Both the position numbers and the translations under genes were made by a program. The notes below the pieces were generated by a model. It was not told where the DNA came from and made no database searches. It was given only the letters and a program-made list of their open reading frames with translations. From Acidimicrobiaceae bacterium (lineage in GTDB: Bacteria; Actinomycetota; Acidimicrobiia; Acidimicrobiales; RAAP-2), in NCBI GenBank assembly GCA_003132165.1, contig PKWW01000017.1, positions 1 through 35,015 of the forward strand: 35,015 bases of DNA. The letters run 5' to 3'. How positions within the stretch are numbered: the first letter of the stretch is position 1; the number at the start of each line of letters is the position of its first letter. Below are positions 22,604 to 30,525 of this stretch, piece after piece.

Positions 22604-24232
22604 ATGGACGACGTACGAGTTCCGTCTGACGCGACAGACGACCCGCACCAGCAGTCGCGCGCGCCCAAGTTCGCCTCGATGAAGTCGCACTTCGGGTTCG
22701 CGGCGCTGCTGGCCATCCTCTTCCTGACATTCCTCGATAACACGATCATCAGTGCCGTGCTCGCCAACGTGCAGTCCGACTTCAGTGCGGGCGTCTCGCA
22801 ACTTCAGTGGGTGGTCGGCGGTTACGCGTTGGCCTTCGCCAGTCTCATGCTGATGTGTGGCTCGCTCGGCGACAACTTCGGGCGAAAGAAGGTCATGCTC
22901 ATCGGCGTGGCTATCTTCTGCGCCGGATCAGTCGTCTGTGCGACCGCCAGCGGTGTAACCGAACTGATCATCGGCCGGGTGATAATGGGCGTCGGTGCCG
23001 CGAGCTCCGAGCCCAGCACCCTCTCGATGATTCGCCACATCTTTCCGGACCGGAGGTTACGGGCGCGCGCGCTCGGGACCTGGGCCGCCATCTCCGGCCT
23101 CGCGCTTGCGATGGGACCGGTCGTCGGTGCGACGCTCGTGGGTATCTGGTCGTGGCGTGCGGTCTTCTGGTTCAATCTCGTCTTTGGATGCGCTGCGCTG
23201 GTCTTCGCCGCAATCTGGTTGCCCGAGTCCTCTGACCCCACGCGAGCCAGACCCGACTTTGCGGGCTTCGTGCTCGGCGCGTTCGTGCTCGGCGCGGCCA
23301 CCTATGCGACCATCGCCGGCGAGACCGCGGGTTATCTGTCGAACTCGATCGTGCTGCTCTACGTCGTGAGCGGCCTCGCCCTGGTCGCCTTCGTGTACGT
23401 CGAACGACGGGTGAAGAATCCCATGCTCAACCTCGACTTCTTCCGCCGACGCGCGTTCACCGGGTCGATAATCGTCGCCTTCACGAGTTACTTCTCAATC
23501 TTCTCAATCTTCTTCTTCGTCGCTCTCTACCTTGAGATCGTCGCTTCCGTGAGTGCCTTCAATCTCGCGCTCGATTTTCTACCGCTACTCGCCGGAATGG
23601 TGCTGGCGTCGATCTACAGCGGACGCTGGGTCGGACGAGTCGGCTCTCGCATTCCCATGGCGACCGGATGTCTCATCGCGAGCACCGGTGTACTCCTCAC
23701 CAACATCATCATCGGACCCGGCGCGAACATCTCCACGGTCGGCTGGACCATGGGGATCGCCGGTATCGGTTTCGGGATTCTCGTGGTACCGGTCACCTCG
23801 TCAGCGCTGACAGGTGTTCCCGCATCCAACTCGGGTATCGCCGCGTCAACGACCAATACCAGTCGCGAACTCGGGGCCGTCGCCGGGGTCGCGATCCTGG
23901 GCTCGATAGTGAATGCCCAGTTGACGGTCCACCTCACGCAACGCCTCATCGCCCTCGGCATCCCCGCCTCGTACCGCTCCCTCGTGATTTCTGCCGTGAC
24001 GACGGGTTCGATCAGCGCCCAGGAGAAGAAGTTCAGCAAGGGAGCGGGTGCCGCGATCAACCACATCATCCACGAGGTCGTCTCCGCCGCCTACCAGGCG
24101 TTCGCCCGCGGACTCGATCTGGCTCTCGGAATCTCCTTCTGCCTGCTGCTCGGGTCGGCACTCATCGCCTTCTACACGGGGACGAGTGAAGGAACGACCT
24201 ACGAATCCGATCAGACTGATCCGATTTCTTGA
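22604..24232 (+). CDS. MFS drug exporter, DHA2 (EmrB/QacA) family
   Basis: Proton-driven multidrug exporter with about 14 membrane spans, 542 residues. The polar N-terminal 30 residues precede span 1, LTFLDNTIISAVLANV, which matches the DHA2 motif LDxTIVNVALP. Motif A is GSLGDNFGRKKV and motif C is SGLALAMGPVVGATLVG, typical of antiporters. The end (DLALGISFCLLLGSALIAF) is the last span. ATG 22604 follows GGGAG closely. No regulator gene of the TetR or MarR type lies beside it. The substrate cannot be predicted. It is convergent with the DMT transporter gene 37 bases on. Confidence 0.92.
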   Translation: MDDVRVPSDATDDPHQQSRAPKFASMKSHFGFAALLAILFLTFLDNTIISAVLANVQSDFSAGVSQLQWVVGGYALAFASLMLMCGSLGDNFGRKKVMLIGVAIFCAGSVVCATASGVTELIIGRVIMGVGAASSEPSTLSMIRHIFPDRRLRARALGTWAAISGLALAMGPVVGATLVGIWSWRAVFWFNLVFGCAALVFAAIWLPESSDPTRARPDFAGFVLGAFVLGAATYATIAGETAGYLSNSIVLLYVVSGLALVAFVYVERRVKNPMLNLDFFRRRAFTGSIIVAFTSYFSIFSIFFFVALYLEIVASVSAFNLALDFLPLLAGMVLASIYSGRWVGRVGSRIPMATGCLIASTGVLLTNIIIGPGANISTVGWTMGIAGIGFGILVVPVTSSALTGVPASNSGIAASTTNTSRELGAVAGVAILGSIVNAQLTVHLTQRLIALGIPASYRSLVISAVTTGSISAQEKKFSKGAGAAINHIIHEVVSAAYQAFARGLDLALGISFCLLLGSALIAFYTGTSEGTTYESDQTDPIS

Positions 24233-24269
24233 GCGTTCGCGCCGGGCACTCGAGGCACGGATCACTTCG

Positions 24270-25169
24270 CTACAGCCGGTGCAGTTCGGCCTTCATCGTG
24301 TCAGGCGCGGTCTGGGTGAGAACGACGACGCCGGCACACATGACGACGAAACTCAGCCCCCCGAGTGCGATGCTCGCCATTGCGTGATGGACCCGCTCAC
24401 CGTAGAGCCACACGCCGAGCACGACGCTCACAATCGGATCGACGATCACGATGAAGGGTTGGGAGACCTTGAGCGGTCCCACGTGCAAAGCCGCCTGCTC
24501 GCAGAACAAGCCAGCGACGCCACCGATGGCGAGCGCGTAGATCGGCCAGTGGCCGAGGGATCCCGCGAATCCCGCCGAACTGACGGTATTGGTGGTGGCC
24601 TTGATGAACGTCGCCTCGAGTGCCCACATGACGCCCGTCGCACTCGCGAACAACGCCGCACGCCGCGACGGAGAGCCGCGTTGCGCGCCGACGATGAGCA
24701 CGGCCGTGACGCCGAGGCCCAGCGCCACCGGTCCCACCCACGAGGAAGTGGCCGGCACGCCCACGCCGCCTCGGGGTGACGTGACGACGAGAAAAGTCAC
24801 CAGACCAACGCACGCGACCAGGGCCGCCACCCACGTCACCTTGCGTATGGACTGGTGTATCCACAGACGTCGAAGCAGCAGCGCCACCACGAGTTCGAAC
24901 ACCAGGATGGGCTGAACCTCAGACATGGGCCCGAAGTGCAGCGCGAGCGCCTGAAAGACCAGCGAACCAACCAACGCGAGCCATCCGGCGAGCCAGAGGG
25001 GCTGGCGAATCAGGTGCATGAACAGTCGCCAACTCGATGACTGCTTGCCTTCACTCACACTCGCGATGTGTTGGGTCGTCACCGCGAGTGCGTTCGACAA
25101 TGCGGTGAGCAGCGCGAAGAAGATCGCGAGCGCTTGATCGAACGTGAAACCCGTGTGCACAAAGGTCAC
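24270..25169 (-). CDS. DMT/EamA-like transporter
   Basis: Integral membrane protein of the drug/metabolite transporter superfamily, 299 residues, with about nine to ten hydrophobic segments in two similar halves. FQALALHFGPMSEVQPILVFEL in the first half and EQAALHVGPLKVSQPFIVIVDPIVSVVLG in the second are the paired repeat motif. The start is GTG 25169; GAGGGGG lies upstream, somewhat far. It follows the DJ-1-like gene by 39 bases and the tryptophanase gene before that, all on one strand, so it may export or import an amino acid or a product such as indole; this is inference from position only. Confidence 0.83.
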   Translation of the reverse strand: MTFVHTGFTFDQALAIFFALLTALSNALAVTTQHIASVSEGKQSSSWRLFMHLIRQPLWLAGWLALVGSLVFQALALHFGPMSEVQPILVFELVVALLLRRLWIHQSIRKVTWVAALVACVGLVTFLVVTSPRGGVGVPATSSWVGPVALGLGVTAVLIVGAQRGSPSRRAALFASATGVMWALEATFIKATTNTVSSAGFAGSLGHWPIYALAIGGVAGLFCEQAALHVGPLKVSQPFIVIVDPIVSVVLGVWLYGERVHHAMASIALGGLSFVVMCAGVVVLTQTAPDTMKAELHRL

Positions 25170-25208
25170 GCTAGGGCACCCCCTCGGTCTATGGAAGAAC
25201 CGTCTACG

Positions 25209-25958
25209 TCACGCCAGCGCGAGGTGGTTCATGAACGTCTTCGCGAACAGGTAGGCGTCACCGGGCCAGCGCGCCGAGACGTACTTCGCGTCCTGCACGC
25301 AGAAGGCGTACTGATCGCTCTGGTCGTTCCCGCGTTTGGAGAGTTCGCGCGGACCGCAGTCGAAATCTCGCCGGTCGTTGAGTGCCGCGACGACTTCATC
25401 CTGCACGTACGCGGGGTAGGTCCGGTAGTAACGCCCGAGGCGCCACGCCGTCGCGAGAAAGGCGATCCTCTCCATGTACTTCGGCAGGCACGTGGTCTTT
25501 CGCCCGTAGAGAATGCTTCGTCCAGACAGGGGATCCACGGTCCGCGCGAGCACGAGTACGCCGTGACAAATCGCACCGACCGGACGATCGAGTTTCCAGA
25601 AGTCGAGGACCTTCTGGCGAAGCACGTCACTGCCCAAGTATTGACGCATGCCCGGGCCGTGGCCGCCCGCCAGAATTAGGCCGTCGTAGTCCGACGCAAC
25701 GATGTCGACCCACGCGACCGGCGACCGGTACGCCACGTCATCGAGCATCGAGCGGTAAAACGCCTTGGCCTCATCCTCAGCGCCGAGTTTTCCAAAGATC
25801 ACTCCGTCAAGGAGCCGTTGGTCCGCGGCGGGCGCCACACCACCGCGTTCCGTGGCGAAGACGACCCGATGCCCGGCGCGGGTCAGCACCTTCCAGGGAA
25901 CCGCGACCTCGGTCACGTCGAAGTCATGGTCGGGAAGCGGGATGAGGATGGTCGAGAT
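25209..25958 (-). CDS. DJ-1/PfpI-family protein with a probable ATC start
   Basis: Type-1 glutamine-amidotransferase-like protein, possibly a deglycase, chaperone or hydrolase. The nucleophile elbow GAICHGV has the reactive Cys (117 counted from GTG 25916), and LILAGGHGPGM supplies the oxyanion loop. The first ATG, GTG or TTG in frame is GTG 25916, but the residues encoded just before it, ISTILIPLPDHDFD, are the first beta strand of the fold and match the usual family start MxxILIPLP. ATC at 25958 occupies the place of the expected ATG and lies six bases after TAGCAT, so a leaderless ATC start is my preferred reading. An ATG further up (25973) is followed at once by TAG. If only GTG 25916 is used, the protein is 235 residues and lacks strand 1. 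Confidence 0.8.
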   Translation of the reverse strand: MSTILIPLPDHDFDVTEVAVPWKVLTRAGHRVVFATERGGVAPAADQRLLDGVIFGKLGAEDEAKAFYRSMLDDVAYRSPVAWVDIVASDYDGLILAGGHGPGMRQYLGSDVLRQKVLDFWKLDRPVGAICHGVLVLARTVDPLSGRSILYGRKTTCLPKYMERIAFLATAWRLGRYYRTYPAYVQDEVVAALNDRRDFDCGPRELSKRGNDQSDQYAFCVQDAKYVSARWPGDAYLFAKTFMNHLALA

Positions 25959-25964
25959 TGCCTG

Positions 25965-25970
25965 ATGCTA
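25965..25970 (-). promoter_or_regulatory. -10 element (TAGCAT) for the DJ-1-like gene
   Basis: TAGCAT, then CAGGCA, then ATC at 25958. The layout matches TACCAT, CAGAAA, ATG at the tryptophanase gene almost base for base. Confidence 0.45.
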
Positions 25971-25996
25971 CATCGACGACGTTGAAGACTGGTTGC

Positions 25997-27376
25997 TCAA
26001 CGAATCGGCTCGTAACGGGCCGTGAAGTGCCGTAGGGCCCGCGGCTCGTGGACCATCCGGTAACCCCGCAGCGACGGGGCGTCCTTCGCGACCGCCTTCA
26101 CCACTTCGATCACGTAATCGATGTGGCTCTGGGTGTAGGTCCGGCGCGGAATAGCCAGGCGGACCAACTCCATAGAGGCCGGCTTCTCGCTCCCGTCGGG
26201 CTGACGACCGAACATCACGCTGCCGATCTCGCAGCTTCGGATCCCCCCTACCTGGTACAACGCGACCGAGAGCGCTTGACCGGGATACTCGAGGGGCGCG
26301 ACGTGGGCGAGCAGCGCCTTCGCGTCGAGGTACACGGCGTGACCACCAATGGGCAGCACGACCGGCACTCCCGCGTCAGAGAGCGCATTGCCCAAGTACG
26401 CCGTCGACTGGATCCGGTACCGAAGATAATCGGGGTGCACCGCCTCCTTCAAGCCCTGGGCGATGGCCTCGAGGTCGCGCCCGGCGAGGCCGCCGTACGT
26501 CGGGAAGCCCTCGGTAAGGATCAGGAGATTCCGACATTGCTCGGCGAGCGCGTCATCGTTGACCGCCAGCCATCCTCCAATGTTGCCGAAAGGGTCCTTC
26601 TTCGCGCTCATCGTCATTCCGTCAGCGAGTGAGGCGATCTCACGGACAATGTCGGCGATCTCACGCTCTCCTTGGCCCGGCTCGCGTTCGTGGATGAACC
26701 ACGCGTTCTCCGCGAACCGACAGGAGTCGAGGAAGAACGCAATACCGTGCCGGCGACATATTTCGCTGACTCCTCGGATATTCTCAAGCGATACGGGCTG
26801 GCCGCCGCCAGAGTTGTTCGTGATCGTCAAGAAGACGACGGGTATGTCCGCCGCCCGCTGGGCCAGCAGCCGTTCGAGCGCCACGAGGTCCATGTTGCCC
26901 TTGAACGGATGAATCGTCGCGGCGTCGTGACCTTCGGCGATGAGGAGGTCGACCGCTTCAGCGCCCGTCGCCTCGACATTGGCGCGCGTCGTGTCGAAGT
27001 GGGTGTTGTTCGGCACAATCTTTCCGGGTCCACCGATGACCGCGAAGAGGATCTTCTCCGCGGCCCGACCCTGATGGGTCGGGATCACGTGCCGGAACGG
27101 GAAGAGGTCCTTCACCGCCGCCTCGAATCGGAACCACGAAGGCGAACCGGCGTAGCTCTCGTCGCCGTGCTGGATGGCGGCCCACTGGTCGCGCGACATC
27201 GCCCCGGTGCCCGAGTCGGTGAGCAAGTCGATAAGAACATCTTCGGCGTGAAGGTTGAAGAGGTTGTAGCCGGAGTCCTCGATGGCCTTCGCGCGCTCGG
27301 CTTCGCTCGTCATGCGCAGCGGCTCGACCGAGTGGATTCTGAACGGTTCGATGATTGTCGTAAAGGTATGGCCCAT
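25997..27376 (-). CDS. tnaA: Tryptophanase (PLP-dependent beta-eliminating lyase)
   Basis: Splits L-tryptophan to indole, pyruvate and ammonia. The PLP lysine is Lys260 in MSAKKDPFGNIGG; other family motifs are NLHAEDVLIDLLTDSGT, PTHQGRAAE, GGGQPVSLENIR and LRHFTARYEP. Two positions separate tryptophanase from tyrosine phenol-lyase: Asp128 in HFDTT (TPL has Thr, E. coli TnaA has Asp) and Ile384 in SCEIGS (TPL has the phenol-binding Arg). Both favour tryptophanase. The open frame begins at TTG 27397, but ATG 27376 is six bases after TACCAT and is preferred, giving 459 residues. A leaderless message would exclude a TnaC-type leader. The DJ-1-like and DMT transporter genes follow closely. Confidence 0.9.
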   Translation of the reverse strand: MGHTFTTIIEPFRIHSVEPLRMTSEAERAKAIEDSGYNLFNLHAEDVLIDLLTDSGTGAMSRDQWAAIQHGDESYAGSPSWFRFEAAVKDLFPFRHVIPTHQGRAAEKILFAVIGGPGKIVPNNTHFDTTRANVEATGAEAVDLLIAEGHDAATIHPFKGNMDLVALERLLAQRAADIPVVFLTITNNSGGGQPVSLENIRGVSEICRRHGIAFFLDSCRFAENAWFIHEREPGQGEREIADIVREIASLADGMTMSAKKDPFGNIGGWLAVNDDALAEQCRNLLILTEGFPTYGGLAGRDLEAIAQGLKEAVHPDYLRYRIQSTAYLGNALSDAGVPVVLPIGGHAVYLDAKALLAHVAPLEYPGQALSVALYQVGGIRSCEIGSVMFGRQPDGSEKPASMELVRLAIPRRTYTQSHIDYVIEVVKAVAKDAPSLRGYRMVHEPRALRHFTARYEPIR

Positions 27377-27382
27377 TTTCTG

Positions 27383-27388
27383 ATGGTA
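27383..27388 (-). promoter_or_regulatory. -10 element (TACCAT) for leaderless tryptophanase
   Basis: TACCAT on the minus strand is followed by CAGAAA and the ATG at 27376, giving a predicted transcription start on the start codon. No Shine-Dalgarno is seen near that ATG. Confidence 0.55.
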
Positions 27389-27471
27389 ACCCTGCAAAAT
27401 GGACGTCTTCGTGTGACCTAAGTCACTCGATCTCGAACCCGGCGTTAGACGACGCGGCGTTGGGCTGTTTA

Positions 27472-28917
27472 CTAGGAGACGGTCTCGGCGGTCGTGATGT
27501 TGAGACCGTCAGCCGTGCGCGAGCGGTAGACCGCCTGCACCTCGGAGAATTCCGAGAGGCCCCACGGACCATTTTCGACCCCGATACCGCTCCACTTATG
27601 GCCGCCGAACGGCTGACCGGGCCCGAGCGCCAGGTGAGTGTTGATCCACGCGGTACCGCAGTCGAGTTGGGCAGCAATGGTTGCTGCGCGGTCGGGGTCC
27701 GCACTCCACACCGAGCCCGACAACCCGAAATTGGTCGCATTCGCCCGCTCGATCGCGTCGTCAACCGACTTGTAGGACATGATCGGAAGCGCCGGACCGA
27801 ACTGCTCCTCGGCGACGATCCGGGTCCCCTCGTTGACACCGGTGAGGATCGTCGGCTCGAAGAAATAACCGGGACGGTCCATGGCGTGTCCTCCGGTCAC
27901 CGCTGTCGCGCCGTTGGACAGCGCGTCGGCGACGAGTTCCTTCACACGCTTGAACTGCGGCGCGTTGTTGATGGGCCCTAACTTCGACTCGGGATCGAGG
28001 CCATCACCGACTTTTACCGCCGAGGCGTACCCCGCGAGTGCGTCAACGACGTCGTCGTAGAGCGACTCGGGCACGTAGACGCGCTTGATCGCCGAGCACA
28101 CTTGGCCGTTGTTATTGAAGGCCCCTCCGAAGATGGCCTTCGCGACCAACTGCGGATCGGCGTCGTCGAGGATGATGGCAGGGTCGTTGCCGCCCAACTC
28201 GAGGGTGACCCGCTTGAGGTCGGGTGCGGCCGATTGGGCCACTTTCTTGCCGGTCTCTATCGAACCGGTGAAGCTGATCTTTCGCGGCACGGGGTGCGCC
28301 GTCATCCACGCGCCCAGTTCGTCACCGCCGCTTACCGCGTTCAAGACACCGGCGGGTAGCACCTCTTGAAGCAACTCGATGACCTTCAGCGTCGAAAGTG
28401 GGGTGAATGGCGAAGGCTTGATGACCACTGTGTTGCCCGCGAGCAGCGCGGGCGCGATCTTCCAAAACGCCAACGTCAGAGGAAAGTTCCACGGCGTGAT
28501 CGCGGCGACCACGCCCAGAGGGCGTCGAACGACCTGCACGAGGGCGTCGCCATCATCTTGGATCACCGGGGACGGCGTCTCCAGATTCGCGAAGTACTGA
28601 CACCAGATTCCCGCCGCGAAGACCTCACCGGCGGCGTTCGCGACCGGCTTGCCCTGCTCCGACGTGAGCAACGGGGCGATGTCGTTGATCGAGTTGAACA
28701 GCACATCGGCCATGGCGAGCAGGGACTTGCGGCGCTCATCCTCGTCGCTTCGCCATGACGAGTAAGCCGACTGGGCGCTGCGAAATGCCGCATCCAACTG
28801 GTCCTTCGTACACTCGGGCGCTCGGGCGAAGACCTCGCCAGTCGAAGGATTGATCACGCCAAACGTCGACGTTGCAGCGACTGCGTCGCCACCAATGGAC
28901 ATTGAGAACTCGGACAC
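27472..28917 (-). CDS. NAD(P)-dependent aldehyde dehydrogenase
   Basis: Oxidises an aldehyde to the acid. Active-site features, numbered from GTG 28917: Asn144 in TPWNFPL, the general base Glu240 in LELGGNDP and nucleophile Cys274 in [21 protein letters not shown] is the cofactor loop. The [10 protein letters not shown] variant is usual in actinobacterial aldehyde dehydrogenases with P450 or alcohol partners. The open frame runs to 29004, but GTG 28917 is chosen because GGGGGGA lies four to five bases before it, leaving 481 residues. It is divergent from a P450-ferredoxin pair, so it may finish the oxidation of an alcohol or aldehyde produced there. Substrate unknown. Confidence 0.9.
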   Translation of the reverse strand: MSEFSMSIGGDAVAATSTFGVINPSTGEVFARAPECTKDQLDAAFRSAQSAYSSWRSDEDERRKSLLAMADVLFNSINDIAPLLTSEQGKPVANAAGEVFAAGIWCQYFANLETPSPVIQDDGDALVQVVRRPLGVVAAITPWNFPLTLAFWKIAPALLAGNTVVIKPSPFTPLSTLKVIELLQEVLPAGVLNAVSGGDELGAWMTAHPVPRKISFTGSIETGKKVAQSAAPDLKRVTLELGGNDPAIILDDADPQLVAKAIFGGAFNNNGQVCSAIKRVYVPESLYDDVVDALAGYASAVKVGDGLDPESKLGPINNAPQFKRVKELVADALSNGATAVTGGHAMDRPGYFFEPTILTGVNEGTRIVAEEQFGPALPIMSYKSVDDAIERANATNFGLSGSVWSADPDRAATIAAQLDCGTAWINTHLALGPGQPFGGHKWSGIGVENGPWGLSEFSEVQAVYRSRTADGLNITTAETVS

Positions 28918-28949
28918 AACTTCCCCCCGGGATTGCGATGCGTTGCCCA

Positions 28950-28955
28950 ACGGTA
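28950..28955 (-). promoter_or_regulatory. Candidate -10 (TACCGT) of the aldehyde dehydrogenase gene
   Basis: TACCGT (TAnnnT) on the minus strand lies about 30 bases before the GTG at 28917, placing the ribosome site inside a leader of about 25 bases. Confidence 0.35.
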
Positions 28956-28959
28956 CACA

Positions 28960-28972
28960 CGGGCGAAGCCCG
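28960..28972. promoter_or_regulatory. Palindrome CGGGC-GAA-GCCCG, possible operator
   Basis: Perfect 5-bp arms around GAA lie in the 132-base divergent region between the aldehyde dehydrogenase and the P450, adjacent to the -10 candidate of the former. A single regulator binding here could control both sides. Confidence 0.35.
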
Positions 28973-29049
28973 AGGCAAACGCGTGAGCCGGGCTGGCCCA
29001 GCACCGCTCGCTATGTAATGATGACGAGCTAAAGGTTCGGGGGGACTTC

Positions 29050-30243
29050 ATGGGGCAGTTAAAACCGGTTGAGGATTGGACGACGGATTTCGAGGTTCTG
29101 GATGATGGTTACATCCATGACCCGTTCACCGTGTGGGACAAACTCCGCGACACCTGCCCCGTGGCACACACCAACCGTCGCGGCAGCACGTGGCTGCTCA
29201 CCACGTACGAGGATGTCACCGCCGCAGCGCACGACATCGCCACCTTCAGTTCTCTTGACATCGGGGTCATTCCCGCGGTGGAGGACGAGTTCGAGCCTCT
29301 GCCGTACGGCCTTCCACCGATCGGCGCCGATCCTCCCCTGCACACCTGGACCCGACGGTTGCTGCTGCCGTGGTTCTCGCACAAGCGCGTCGACGGGTAC
29401 GAGGAAATGACCCGCGACCTCTGCAACAAGCTGATCGATGGCTTCATCGCCGAGGGCCACGCCGACGCCGCCGCGGGCTACGCCCAGCAGATTCCCGTTC
29501 GGGTCATCGCGAAGATTCTCGGCGTGCCCGAGGAGCTCTCGGACACCTTCACGGGCTGGGTACGCGACGTGCTCGAGTTCGCCGACGTCGAGGAGCGCGC
29601 CATCCGCGGGCGCGACGGGATACTCGGGTTCCTGCTCGAACAGATGCCCTTGCGTAAAGAGGATCCCCGAGGCGACCTGATCAGCGAATTACTCCACACC
29701 GAGCATGACGGTGAGAAAGTGGAGGACAGCGTCGTGCTCGGCATCGCCGCACTCGTGTTGATCGCCGGCATCGACACGACGTGGAGCGCAATCGGCTCGT
29801 CACTGTGGCACCTCGCGACCAATCCCGACGACACCGCGCGGCTCGTTCTTGAACCCGAGCTGATGGACTCGGCGGTCGAGGAGTTCCTGCGCGCGTACTC
29901 GCCAGTGACGATGGCCCGCGTCGTCGCCGAGAACACCGACTTCAAAGGCTGTCCGATGGCGAAAGGCGACAAGGTCCTTATGAACTTTCCCTCGGCGAAC
30001 CGCGACCCCGCGGCGTTCGATCGTGCCGATGAGGTGGTACTCGACCGTGAGCACAACCGTCACGTGGCCTTCGGCTCCGGCATCCATCGCTGCGCGGGTT
30101 CGAACCTCGCACGCATGGAACTGAAGGTCGCACTCGAAGAATGGTTGCGACGAATCCCCGAGTTCCACGTGGCCGAGGGCGCTGAAGTGACGTGGGCTGG
30201 CGGACAGGTTCGCGGACCGCGCTCAGTGCCGGTGGTGTTCTGA
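29050..30243 (+). CDS. Cytochrome P450
   Basis: Haem monooxygenase, soluble class I type, 397 residues. The haem-binding loop FGSGIHRCAGSNLARME carries the thiolate Cys348; the I-helix oxygen-activation motif is LIAGIDTTWS (Thr243-Thr244) and the K-helix ExxR is Glu278-Arg281 in EEFLRAYSP. The substrate-side segment PIGADPPLHTWTRRLLLPWFS is typical of CYP family members with hydrophobic substrates. ATG 29050 follows GGGGGGA. The stop overlaps the ferredoxin ATG (TGATG), so electrons most likely come from that ferredoxin; no ferredoxin reductase gene is in the window. Substrate not predictable. Confidence 0.95.
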   Translation: MGQLKPVEDWTTDFEVLDDGYIHDPFTVWDKLRDTCPVAHTNRRGSTWLLTTYEDVTAAAHDIATFSSLDIGVIPAVEDEFEPLPYGLPPIGADPPLHTWTRRLLLPWFSHKRVDGYEEMTRDLCNKLIDGFIAEGHADAAAGYAQQIPVRVIAKILGVPEELSDTFTGWVRDVLEFADVEERAIRGRDGILGFLLEQMPLRKEDPRGDLISELLHTEHDGEKVEDSVVLGIAALVLIAGIDTTWSAIGSSLWHLATNPDDTARLVLEPELMDSAVEEFLRAYSPVTMARVVAENTDFKGCPMAKGDKVLMNFPSANRDPAAFDRADEVVLDREHNRHVAFGSGIHRCAGSNLARMELKVALEEWLRRIPEFHVAEGAEVTWAGGQVRGPRSVPVVF

Positions 30244-30440
30244 TGAAGATTCGTGTCAACGAAGAGAAGTGCCAGGGCCACGCGCGTTGCTACGCTCTCG
30301 CACCCGAAGTCTTCGACGTCGACGACTACGGCCAATCAAGTGTCAAGAATGACGGCTGGGTGCCCGACGCCCTCGAGAACAAGGTTCGCTTGGCGGTAGA
30401 GAACTGCCCGGAGTACGCGATCGAGGTGCTCGAGCCCTAG
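30243..30440 (+). CDS. [3Fe-4S]-type ferredoxin, P450 partner
   Basis: Small electron carrier of 65 residues beginning MKIRVNEEKCQGHARC. The cluster motif is CQGHARC with His where a four-iron ferredoxin would have its second Cys, plus Cys-Pro in ENCPEYAI near the C-terminus; this CxxHxxC...CP form is characteristic of actinobacterial P450-linked ferredoxins. The ATG overlaps the P450 stop by one base, which indicates coupled translation. The open frame extends upstream inside the P450 gene, but that part is out of family. Confidence 0.93.
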   Translation: MKIRVNEEKCQGHARCYALAPEVFDVDDYGQSSVKNDGWVPDALENKVRLAVENCPEYAIEVLEP

Positions 30441-30458
30441 CCCAATCGCGTGCGTCAC

Positions 30459-30472
30459 CGCGGCACTCCGCG
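30459..30472 (+). terminator. Short hairpin after the ferredoxin gene
   Basis: CGCGG and CCGCG pair over a CACT loop, 18 bases past the stop. No T-run follows, and the stem is only 5 bp, so this is a weak candidate. Confidence 0.3.
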
Positions 30473-30510
30473 AACCAACGGACTCAGATTGGCCGCCGGG
30501 GCCACGTCGC

Positions 30511-30516
30511 TAACCT
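30511..30516 (+). promoter_or_regulatory. -10 candidate (TAACCT) for the ABC-F gene
   Basis: TAACCT precedes the GTG at 30526 by nine bases, and no Shine-Dalgarno is seen, so a near-leaderless message is possible. Confidence 0.35.
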
Positions 30517-30525
30517 GTAGAACTC

